DNA from: Zonotrichia leucophrys gambelii
Taxonomy: Eukaryota > Chordata > Aves > Passeriformes > Passerellidae
DNA: 64,000 nt
Direction of reading: 5' to 3'
Assembly: GCF_028769735.1 (NCBI RefSeq)
Contig: NC_088188.1
Coordinates: 4,673,001 to 4,737,000, forward strand
Of the stretch, positions 14,804 through 25,600 are shown in pieces. Numbering within the stretch: position 1 is the stretch's first letter; each line of letters begins with the position of its first letter. Made by a program: the position numbers and the translations under genes. The notes under the pieces are model-generated. The model made no database searches, had not been told where the DNA came from, and saw only the letters and a program-made list of their open reading frames with translations.

Positions 14804-15185
14804 TGGGACGGTGTTCACAGGGGTTCTTGGGTGAGGGAAGAGATGAGGATCTGACTCCATGTTTCAGAAGGCTGATTTATTATTTTATGATATATATTAC
14901 ATTAAAACTATACTAAAAGAATAGAAGGGAGGATTTCCTCAGAAGGCTGGCTAAGAATGGAATAGGAAAGAATGATAACAGAGGTTTGTGTCTCAGACAG
15001 TGTCCAAGCCAGCTGACTGTGATTGGCCATTAATTAAAAACAACCACATGAGACCAATCACAGATGCACCTGTTGCATTCCACAGCAGCAGATAATCAAT
15101 GTTTACATTTTGTTCCTGAGGCCTCTCAGCTTCTCAGGAGGAAAAATCCTAAGGAAAGGATTTTTCATAAAAGATGTCTGTGACA
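14804..15185 (-). mobile_element. Solo LTR, family A copy 2 (ERVK-like)
   Basis: 382 bases, reverse orientation relative to copy 1, from TGTCACAG at 15185 to TCCCA at 14804. The 6-base target duplication is GAGCCC (14798-14803) against GAGCTC (15186-15191), with one mismatch. It carries the same landmarks as copy 1: GATTGG and GGCCAAT-type boxes and the AT-rich AATAAA region before CATGGAGTCAGATCC. There is no internal viral sequence. Confidence 0.88.
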
Positions 15186-15258
15186 GAGCTCCATTTCTGA
15201 AACATCCCATACAGGGAGAGATGTGCCCAACCACACAGAGAGTTTTTCTAAGGTGGCA

Positions 15259-15298
15259 GAACTCCCCAAAATGGGCAAGAACTCCCCAAAATGGGCAC
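15259..15298. repeat. 20-bp tandem duplication
   Basis: Two adjacent copies of AGAACTCCCCAAAATGGGCA, 73 bases beyond the family A LTR copy 2. Confidence 0.85.
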
Positions 15299-16284
15299 TG
15301 CACAGGGGCTGGGCAGCACTGTGGGTGTGATCTGCCCAGTCATGGTGTGGCTGCTCTGGCAGGAGCCTCACACAGCACAGGGCACACCTGCATGTCCAGC
15401 AGCACAGTTTGGGACAAGATTACTTGCAAAACCCAAATGTGTAATCCTAGTCCAGAAAACTTCATCAGGGAGAACAAACGAGGCAGAAACATCTCTGGGG
15501 CTCATTACCACCACTTTCTCCTGTCCTCCTGATAAACCAGCCCATTCCCTCCCAGCTGCAAAGCTGCATCACTCCCCTGTGACCTGTAGGATTAGCAGAG
15601 ACTGTGTGTGAATGGGAAAACCCTCCTGGTTGCTGTAGGCACCTCACCCTCTCACCAAGGCACAGGTGAGACTGGCAAATGGGGTCCTTTAAACTGAGCA
15701 GCACCACAAATTAGAGCGTGCAAAGAGAGACCACACCCTGCAGGAGGGGAGGAATTGATGTGCAGCAGCGTGACAGGGCTGGACAGAGGCAGCAAGATAA
15801 AATTGCCATCACACGAAAGCTGCTAATTGGAGTTTAACTTGTCTAACCAGCCCCTCTGCAGCACATCAAGGATAAATGTGCTATCACCCTGGAATTTGTA
15901 CTCTCAGGTCTGCATTCCTGCTTTTCTAACATTTAATGTGTGTTTCAGGTGGAGCCGGGAAGGGCTTTCCTAAAATTGATCTTTAATTGTGAGTGCAGGC
16001 CTAAGGTGGGAATTCAGCTGGATGATTTACAAATGGGAGGTTTGAGGGTTGGTGTGGTGGATGAAATTTGCTGGATCAGAATCTAGAGCTGATCAAATTC
16101 AGATCCCGAAGAAGTCAGTGGAATCACTGAGTCTTCAGGACAGAATTTGATAAAGGACACTAAATACTATTTTTGGAATTGGTAAGCTTTCCTGGAATTC
16201 TACACAAAACCTAACCTTGCAGACAGGTGTTGTGAGATGCAGAAGACACAGGAAAAGCAGCATGGAAAACCCACCACATGTCAT

Positions 16285-16702
16285 TATTGTATTTGTGTTG
16301 CCCCCAGATGATGGGGGGAATGATGAATCTGACTCCATGTTCTCAAAAGGCTAATTTATTATTTTATGACACTATATTATATTAAAGAATACTAAACTAA
16401 ATTATACTAAAGAATATAGAAATGATACTGACAGAAGGCTAAAGGATAATAATGAAAATTTGTGAATCTCTCTAGAGTCCCAACACAGCTTGGCCCTGAT
16501 TGGCCAATGAGACAAAATAATTCACAGCAGAAACCAGTGGTACAATCACTTGTTGGTAAACAATCTCCAAACACATTCCAAAGCAGCAAACACAGGAGAA
16601 GCAAATCAGATAATTATTGCTTCCCTTTTTCTCTGAGACTTCTCAGCTTCCCAGGAAAATGTCCTGGGCAAAGGGATTTTTCCAGACAATGTGAATGCCA
16701 CA
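16285..16702 (-). mobile_element. Solo LTR, family B copy 1 (ERVK-like)
   Basis: 418 bases on the minus strand starting TGTGGCATTC at 16702. A perfect 6-base duplication (TGTCAT in plus reading, 16279-16284 and 16703-16708) frames it. The body shares CTGGAAAAATCCC, AGCAAACACAGGAG (plus reading), a GGCCAAT box, and an AT-rich AATAAA-like region before CATGGAGTCAGATTC with 56601-57083. It is related to family A only in general design. By the duplication, the 3' terminus reads ACAATA and not the usual CA. Confidence 0.85.
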
Positions 16703-17595
16703 TGTCATCTCTCATAGGGGTGCAATATCACAGATGGAAAGGCAGGAATGGGTGATGATGATGACCCTGCTGCAGGACAAAGGAAACTCTTCAGCCACAC
16801 AGAGACCCTAAAGGAGTTCCCTTTACCAGGCCCTGCTGAGTGAGCAGAGAACTTCAAACAGCAGCAGCCCAGGTAGAGCCCAGGCTGGCTCCTGAGGTGC
16901 TGTTGACCCAGAGTTAGGCGAATTAGCCCCTTTCCTCGTCAAGGGTTCTCAAATGCCACTTGGCTGCGTCACTCCACGCCAGAGAACGCTGAAGCAGGCT
17001 AATTACACTGGCAAATGTTTGATTGAAAATTACACTCAAATGGCCTGGACTGCAAGAGGTTTCCTCCCTCTCGTACAAGGGGCCTGATTCAAGGCTCTGG
17101 GGCAGCTCCCCTTTAAAGCCAGCGTAATTCTGCAAGTCCAGGAAGCAAGGAATAGAGAAAAAATAAACTTATTTTTGGCACACAGGCCAGATTGATTTTA
17201 CCAGCGGTGCCCCTCTGATGCTGATGCAGCCCAAACATGGCTGGTGAGCCCATTGCAGCCTTGACTGGCTCAGATGTGGGCAGGAGGAGGGAAACACCAC
17301 CTTACTCTCCATGGACAGCAGCCCAGAGGCACAGCCCAGCCAGAATTTTAAGCAGCTAAAATGCTAAACACCAAAGTGAGACTGTCCCAAAACTTCCTGT
17401 GGGTTACATTTGCACCTCAGTTTCTCTACCTGTAAAATAATAATTACCCAACACACCAGTTCTTGTAGGACTTAATTAGCACTTGTCAACCTCTTAGAGC
17501 TCCTCAAGGGAAGAGGAGCTGTGCACCACAAAGTACTAATTAATGGACAGAGCCTTTGGAACAAAGTACACGATTCTGTTGTTGTCAGATCTAAT

Positions 17596-17720
17596 AGAGT
17601 CATAAAAAAGCAGGGCTGGAAGGGATATCAAGAAGTAACCTAGGCTGTCCCCCTGCCCTGAGGCATAATCAAGTATATCTAAATCACTCCTGATAGATGA
17701 ATACCCCTAAATCTTGGGAT
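17596..17720 (-). mobile_element. Old CR1 LINE 3'-end fragment
   Basis: Plus reading is AGAGTCATAAAAAAGCAGGG then CTGGAAGGGATATCAAGAAG and a CCCCCTGCC block. This matches the reverse complement of an archosaur-type CR1 tail (GGCTGGAAGGGACCTCAAGAGG form). Its divergence suggests an older insertion than the 22408 copy. Confidence 0.6.
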
Positions 17721-18436
17721 GCTGGAGCTGTGGATTAAAATAGATAAAGATGGGCTCGTGTTACACGTGCTTGGGCTGCAGACAAACAATCCCTCACATG
17801 GGGCCTCTGCAGGGCTCTCTGCCTCCCTGCCAGAGGCTTTGCTGCACCCACAGGGTGAGCACTGAGCTTTGTTACTCCAGCTTGGCAAAGGAAAAGCTCC
17901 ATAGCAGCATGGGACCCCAAATCCCCAAACTGGGATTGATGAGACTCCCAGAACGGGAAAAACTGGGAACAAAGCCGAGAGGAGGTAAAGGATCTGCTCT
18001 TGTTTGTGAGGAGCTTCAGCCAGAAACCGAAAATGAGAGCAGGTCACCCAGGCCTCACACATGGCTGGAGTGTAAGACTTCCATTTCATAATACCCTCTG
18101 ACCATTTCTGTTTTGTTTTCTCCACTTTTCTCCTCCTTCTGCAGTCCCAAGAGTCCACTTAAAATATCATTTAGCATAAGGTATTGTGAGAAATTAAACT
18201 CACTTCCAAAAATTTAAAGTGTTTATGATATTTGCCTTTTAATTGTGAGAGTCAACCATTGCATTGCTCATCTATCACAGTATCACTCACATGTGGCTTC
18301 TGAAGCACTGCACAGCTTAAAGTGCAATATTCCCTTTTTTTTAAGCTACACAAAAATTTTTAGAGGGTTTTGTTAAATGCTTTAATTGTAAAAATGTGTC
18401 AATTCAAGCCATCCTTCCAAGATATACATACAAAGT

Positions 18437-18512
18437 ATAGTAGGAGATACCTTTTATTTGATTAACTTCATACAGGAAAGCTTTTGAAACTTATACTTTC
18501 TTCATCAGCCTG
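18437..18512 (-). repeat. Probable ancient dispersed repeat tail
   Basis: Reverse complement reads CTGATGAAGAAAG, AAAGCTTTCC and CAAATAAAAGGTATC in order. This is the general form of an old vertebrate dispersed element ending ..AATAAAAGGTATC that I have seen repeatedly but cannot name with certainty. The identification is from memory. Confidence 0.4.
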
Positions 18513-19031
18513 GTGGATAAAAGCTAAGCCAGGCAACTGATACAGCACTGCAGAAGTTTATTAAATTAACCAATTAAACTGAGGCAATACACAATTTACA
18601 GAGGCCAAGGCAAACAATAGAAGGTGGAACACACTCCCGGGGCTGAGGCCATCGAGTCGTGTCAGCATTTCCATTATGAAGCTGCTTCAGAGTTATTGTG
18701 GGAGGTGTGCAATAAAAAAAAAGAAAATGGTTCAAACCACTGAATTCAGTCATTCTTAGGGATTCCCAGACATGCCCAGGCGGATGAAGAGCAAGATGCA
18801 AACCAGTTTTTCCCTAATTTTGTCACTCAAATTAGAAAGGAGGCGTGGCCTGGGGGAACAGGTTGGCAGTTCCAGGGGAAACAAAGGGAGGCTGGCTCTG
18901 CACAGTGCCCTGCTCCTGCCTGGGTGAGAATATGACCATAATGAAGGTGATTAATCAAGTGCTGCACGTCTGTGTGTGCCGAGCCACAGCCTGCCCAGTA
19001 ACAGAGCCCTTTGTGGGGATGCAGCAGCATC

Positions 19032-19228
19032 CTGCCCTCATCCCAGCCAAGCCCACACCAGGACAAATCACAAACACTGCAAAGCTTTTTGTGCCCCCTG
19101 CCCTCATCCCAGCCAAACCCACACCAGGACAAACCACAAACACTGCAAAGCTGATTGTGCCCCCTGCCCTCATCCCAGCCAAACCCACACCAGGACAAAT
19201 CACAAACACTGCAAAGCTGATTGTGCCC
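19032..19228. repeat. 66-bp minisatellite, three copies
   Basis: Units begin at 19032, 19098 and 19164 with CTGCCCTCATCCCAGCCAA and contain ACACCAGGACAAATCACAAA. The period is exactly 66 bases and the copies are more than 90 percent identical. Because 66 is a multiple of three, open frames on both strands run through it and look like repeated proteins. I see no independent sign that it is coding. Confidence 0.95.
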
Positions 19229-19419
19229 CCAGAGCTGAGCCACACAGGGGTACCTGACCCTGGGATTGTCACCTCTCCAGTGCTGAACCAAAGGGAAACT
19301 TTTCACAACAGGGAGAATCAAGTGTGAGCTGAAATCCCCCAAATATTTTGGTGGCTGGCATCAAATCTCAGTTCAAATCCCAGTTTTAAAGGCTGCTCCT
19401 TCTCTGTAGAAGCAGCACA

Positions 19420-19469
19420 GATTCTTTGGGTAAAACAAAGATCAGGTTCTTTGGGTAACACAAAGATCC
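19420..19469. repeat. 25-bp tandem duplication
   Basis: Two imperfect copies containing TTCTTTGGGTAA and ACAAAGATC, offset by 25 bases. Confidence 0.75.
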
Positions 19470-20658
19470 AGTGGTTTCACGTTGCATTTCACAGCACATG
19501 AAAACCTTTTCATGAGGTGCAAACCTTTTCACACAGGCAAAAAAGAAAGGGAAAAAAAAAGAAAAAAAACCAAAAAAAAATGGAGACCAATATGGAAACA
19601 CTGACACCACGTTTACTGTAACAGCCTGATCAGCAGCAACTATAATTCTCCTTCAAAAGGTCACACCCACAATGCTTTCTTTGGCCTTGTATATTGCCTT
19701 GGTCTAACTGGTTAATTTAATAAGCTTCAGAAGCATTTAGTTGCCTGGCTCAAGCAGTTGGACACCATTTAAAGCCAGGTAAGCCTGGCATGTGACCACA
19801 AGTTGTTTTTGGGATGGCATCCCCAGGGTTCATTGCAGCATCCCAGCTCTGCTGCATCTCCTCTCTGGAAACCAAAGGAGCCCAGCTCAGTTCCCAGCAG
19901 CACAGAGCAGCCACAGGGCTCTGGGGAGGGCAGCAGATTGACAAACCAGGGCTAAACTGAATTATCTGAACCCCCTCCGTGAGTTTAAAGGAGCTCTGGG
20001 AAGAGGCAGGATGCCCTGGCAGACAAGGACCAGCCTGAACCCAGTAGAACCCAGTCCCACTACATGACCCTGAAGAAGCAGCTCCATGTGGCTTTTTTTC
20101 TGTTTGATTATGAAGTTTTCCATGTGGTTTCATCATCCTGTTTGTACAAAATATGTATTTGCATAACATCTCACACAACAAGGCCCTGATCACAGCTGGG
20201 GCTTCCAGACATGAAAGTTATGAAGAGACACATCAGCAAATTCAGTGTGCTTCAATGCCCATTGTGAGTGTTTTGTAACCAGCACTGGAGGTTCCACCAG
20301 AATCTGTTGTTTTGCCAAATGACACAGGACAGGGGAAGGTCCTGCGTGGGGAATGTTGGCTGATCCTGCTCCTTGCAGGCAGGACCTGGGGGGATCTTGG
20401 AGATGGAAAAGGAATTAAATATTTTTTTAGGCTAACAGCAAAATCCTAGAACAGCTGTGACAACCCAATAAAGACATTTTTCTACCCCAACCTCCAATTT
20501 CACCAGATCTTCTCACAGGATGTTGGTGCCTTCAAACCCAAATTCATTGGTTTGGCCTCACATGGACACACTGTTCAGTCCTAATATTTTGTTAATCATA
20601 ACCAAAGGCTATGCCTGGAAGAATACCTCGTGGATCATCCCCAAAATAAACATCATTT

Positions 20659-21020
20659 TGTGACAATGGTCACAGGGCTCTCAGGTTGACTCTATATTTC
20701 AGAAGGCTTGATTTATTATTTTATGATATATATTACATTAAAAGTATACTAAAAGAATAGAAGAAAAGGTTTCATCTCAGAAGGCTAGCTAAGCTAAGAA
20801 TAGAAAGGAAAAGAATGATAAAGGCAGCTGCCTCAGACTCTGAGCCAGCTCTGCTGTGATTGGCCATTAATTACAAACAAGCACACAAGACCAATCACAG
20901 ATGCACCTGTTGCATCCCACAGCAGCAGATAATCAATGTTTACAATTGTTCCTGAGGCCTCTCAGCTTCTCAGGAGAAAAAATCCTAAGGAAAGGATTTT
21001 CATAAAAAATGCCTGCGACA
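20659..21020 (-). mobile_element. Solo LTR, family A copy 3 (ERVK-like)
   Basis: 362 bases, from TGTCGCAG at 21020 to GTCACA at 20659 on the minus strand. The 6-base target duplication is TCATTT (20653-20658) against TTATTT (21021-21026), with one mismatch. It is slightly shorter and more diverged than copies 1 and 2. The shared order of motifs (start block, CCAAT pair, AATAAA region, ACCATTGTCACA end) leaves little doubt about the family. Confidence 0.87.
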
Positions 21021-22407
21021 TTATTTCTGCACAGTGTGTCTCCCTTTATACTCATCTCCAAAAGGTGAACAGCCAATGAAGAGAAGAAATTAAGACAAGT
21101 AGTGCCCAATCTCCTAAGCCCCAGGTTTGCAGTGAACCACTGTGACCAGAGAGCTGCAAAAAAGGCACCTGAGCCAGCAAGGGCTGAGCTGGAGCCTCAG
21201 GTCCTGGCAGTAGCAGTGGCAGAGCCCCAAGAACAGCACTCAGAAGGAGTGAAGCAATGGCAGCAGCCCCTGGGGCTGTCCAAGACCTAGAAATCCCACT
21301 CTTTTCCCTCAGGAAGGTACAGGATTCCAGCTAGCACCCAGGAGTGTGGTCTTACAACCTGCAGGAGGGAGAAAATCCAGCTGTAACCTTTATCCCTTTC
21401 CAAAGCCCCACAGAGGTCCCCAAAACAGAGGCAGAACAACACCAGCAGCTGAACAGCAGGAAAGAAGCAGCATTTCCAGAGCTTGAATTTTTGACATTTG
21501 TCCTGTGAACTTAAATACAGATTGGATTTGGATAAGGAAGTTCCACACAGGCCAGAAAAATAATGGATATTCAAGTTATCAACATCTACCTGGCAACATT
21601 GAAGCCTCCTGCAAAGCACCCACTCGGACAGTGCCAGAAATCCTAACAAAGTGCCACAATTATTCCAAGGAAAATCAGATGTGCAGGTGCAAAAGCAACT
21701 TGTTTAGGAGTTTATTGAGTCAGTGACAGAATTTGGGATGCTTAATCTTCACCTGGTGTCCTGCAACCCCACTCCAGGTTCCCCAGTGCTAAAGGGCAGG
21801 ATCCAACCTGCTCCTGCTGAGCTCAATGGAAATTCACCACAACTTCTGCAAAATTTGCAGTTGAGGTTCTTGCCAGGCAAAGCTGAGGCATTCCCTGCAC
21901 AGCTGCAGCATGAGCAGCAGCTGGGGAGCTGGGGTTGCAGCACAAGGCTCTGCAGCCATTCAGAACAGCCCCTCTGACACCGAACATTCCTGCCCTGCCT
22001 GCTCCAGCTGAAGCTGATGTTCTTTCCTGACCTCAGTACCTGGGAGGGGGTCTTCTTGTTTTACTTTTCCTATTTTGAAACTCCTTAAATTGAAATTGTC
22101 CTTTTAAAGGGGAAGACAGGCTCGATGGAGTCAGATCCCTGTTCCCTTTGGCAGCTGGGACAAAGCTGGTTGGGATCTCAGAATCCTGGGGCTTCAACAC
22201 AACAGGGCCATTTCTCCCCAAGTATTTCACTAAGAACTCCAAGATTTCCCTTTCCAGCAAACACCTGAGCAGAAATTACTCACCCACCGTGTTGGCAACT
22301 GGCACAGCCCTCTCAGCCCTGATGCCAAGCCTACACTTGTATTGTTGAAATACAAAAAAGGAGAATTTTCCTTCTGTGGCTCCCAAAAAGGTTTGTCCAT
22401 CTCTATG

Positions 22408-22612
22408 TCACAGAAACACTGAATGTCCTGAGCTGGAAGGAACCCACAGGGGTCACCCAGTCCAGCTCCTGGCCCTGCACAGACACCCAGCAATCCCACC
22501 CTGGGCATCCCTGGAGCATTTTCCAAACTCACCTGGAGCTCTGGCAGCTTCAGGGCTGTGCCCATTCCCTGGGGAGCCTGGGCACCCTCAAAAGGCAAAC
22601 CTTTCCCTGATA
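22408..22612 (-). mobile_element. CR1 LINE 3'-end fragment
   Basis: Clear avian CR1 tail in reverse orientation: GAATGTCCTGAGCTGGAAGG, then the block TCCAGCTCCTGGCCCTGCAC, a CATCCCTGGAGCATT segment, CCCTGGGGAGCCTGGGCA, and CCTTTCCCTGATAT. The order matches the end of CR1 ORF2 and its 3' UTR, 5'-truncated as usual. It is the best preserved CR1 in the window. Confidence 0.85.
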
Positions 22613-25600
22613 TTTTGCATAAATATCAGCCTTATGCCTGTTTTTGTTAAAAGGGGTAAGAGATAAGTTGGAGTAAAGCATATTTGTAAGACCAGCCATA
22701 CAGAAAAGTAATTTTTTTTCAAGCTCATGAAACATTATAATGCATCTATCCTTAATCAAATCACTTTTTTTTCTGCCTGACTTCCCTCAAAAATACTGCA
22801 TATATATGATCATGGTGTGCATGAGCATGCATCTCTAATAACTTTGGAATGAGCTGGTTGCTTTCTGCCCAATTTGAGAGCAAGACAGGAGTTTCAGAGC
22901 TGTAACATTGCCACAAGTTTCATGGAAACAGGCAACTGGATGGAAAAGAGATCCAGAGGCTGGAAATGAGCTCAGCCAGTGTCAGACAGACACCACAAAA
23001 ATGACATTGTAAAGGCACTGACACTTGGAAGAGCCTCCATGGAACATTACAAGTGGCCAAGAGATAGAAAGTCACAGTACACCAAGTCCTACCTGGATAT
23101 TTATTCTGAAGGTTATCATAACAAAAGTCAAAAAAATGTCTGGCCTTTAAGATACAGCACTCAAAGGAGCAGACAGGACAGCTAAATACTTCAAAGGAAG
23201 CCTACAAGCAAAATTCTTATTAATTTTAACTAAATCCTGGGCTGGACACTCCTCTTACACCCCTGTAACCATTAATTTCAGAAAAGTGACTTCTGATATG
23301 CCCCATGGTAAGCCCCAGATCATACAAATCCACTCTTTATTGCCTGAGCAGTGCTGTTGAAAATCAATAGGATTACTCATAATGGTAAAGTTAAGCACCT
23401 GTGAAAGTGTCTGCAAGACTGAGGCCTAAGGCCTGGTCTAGGCACAGCTTTTGTACTTGAAAACCTGCTTCAATTAAAGATTTGTTTCGTTTTTGGTTTT
23501 ATTTTTAAAGAAAACAACGGAATAATTAAAGCCATACACCCACTTTAAAATGGACACGTTTTTATTGCTATAAGGGGAACTTCCAACAGCACAGCCATTC
23601 CCAGGTCACTTGTGCTGCTCCAACTGCACTCCTGGTGCAGGGAATTGTGCCAACCCTGTTAACAGCAGCCACAGCTTCTACACCTTGAGCAGTGCCAGCC
23701 CACTCTGTCTACTCAAAGCTCTCCAGGTAATTCATGGAAAACACCTGAAGGGACAAGCAAGGCCCATGTTTGAAGGATATTTGGTCTGGAGCCTGTCAAA
23801 ATGTAGGAATTTTTTTATTTTCTCTCTCTCCATAATTTTCTTGCTCTCCTCTGGGTGTGCACGCATAAGGGAAAAAGAGGCAACACCAAACACACCTAAA
23901 ACTTTTGAGTCAGACTTTCATCTGTGCAGAATTAAGGAAGGTGAAAAAGATCAAGATTGCCCCACAAGAAGACAACAAAAAAAAATAAAAAAGGAGTGTG
24001 CATTCTGTGGAAAGCACCACAAACTTTAGGAGATGCCAGGAGGAAGAGGGGGTGGAACAGTGAACTAACATGTCTGGATTGCTAAGAGGTTAAAAAAAAT
24101 GTCACACTTTCAAAGCAGAAAAAGACAAAAGACATTAAGAGTAAACAGGAAATTTGGGAAATCTATTTCACTCAAAGTAGCAAACATCTGGAATAAATTG
24201 TCAAGAATTTAAGACCATCAAAGCAAAGTATTAATGAGGTTAAGAGGCAGCGAGGCTGGAGGAGGAGACTGAGGAACACAGGGACAAAGGAAAGAGGTGG
24301 AGCTGAAAGGAACCTGGAGGCAACAGCCTCTGTAGCCAAAGGGCTTTGTTCTCCCTCTGCCCAATGCTTCCTTATCTTCTCATTGCTCCAGGGGTAAAAT
24401 ACAGGGGGGGTTTTACTGGATTTTGCTTTATGGAACAGAAAAAAAATTTCCCCCCCACAAGAATTCCATGCTGGGATCCATGACATGGTACATCATTGTT
24501 GAGCCTCCCAATGTTTAACTCCGAAAGGTTAAAGAAAACCAAACCCATGCTACCCCTTCCACCAAGCACAGCTTTCTGAAATCTGAGTTCTCCATCCCTC
24601 CCCTTCACACTTCAAATTAAGAATAATTCTTACTTTTGTTTCCAAATGTTGCTTAAAGATGAAAAACACCATCCCCTTAATAAAGGGATTTAGCAAACAT
24701 CTCCATGGGTTGAAGAACTGTCTTTTAAAACTTTTTTGGTTTAAAGTAATTCAAACCAGGCTAAACAACACCTTTAAAGATGACAAAACCCAGTAGGCAT
24801 AAATGAATAAGGAGTCTAAGAAGGAAATACTTAGCATGACTTATCCTTTAATATCCAGATCCCTCTCCAGTAGGGATAATCAGAAAGCTCTGTTGGCCCT
24901 TACTCAAAAGAAGGGAATGGTCTTCCATGTCTGCCTGGACTGCTATTAACTATATTGGTTACATTCATGGTCATTAACATCCTTTAAAAGATGATCTTGG
25001 GATTTCATTTTCCACCTCCCGTTATTGAGCAATGGAATATTTGTAAAACAGTAGAAGAAAAAGAAATGAAAACCTCCAAGTTCCCAACCCTGCCAGTTAA
25101 ATTACACTAAAGCAAGGATTCAACAGCAAATTGATTTGGGAGTGGCAGGATATATGCACACACATGAAAAAGCTCACTGGGGGTTGATGGAGAACAATAA
25201 AACATGCACTTGCCTGTCCTCTGCTCTAATAACCACATGCAAACTTCAGCCAAGCCTGACAGAGTGGGAGAGCTTTCAAAGATATGGAGTTCCTGTGGGT
25301 TTCACAGTGCAGGCAGCTGGGTGAAGGACAAAGATGCACTCGAGGGCTCCACCAAATTCAAGTGTTTATGAGACACAAGAGAATCCACCCCAGCCTTCAT
25401 TGTGGTCTCATAGCACAGGGCCCTCCTGCTGTTTGCTATCAGCCAGGCACCCACATCTGAGGAGAAAATGTTTTATTGGGAACATCTGCTCCTGTCTTGG
25501 TGAGAGCAGCTGAAGCTGTGCCTCAGCCTCTTCTCCATCAGCTGCTCCCAAACCCATTCCTGCCCACAGGGAGCCAGCAGGGCTGGTGGGAGTCACAGGG

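Noticed and set aside
18827..19342. 160-171 residue frames with three 22-residue repeats on both strands
   Set aside because: They exist only because the 66-base minisatellite is open in several frames; no start context, domain or splice support.
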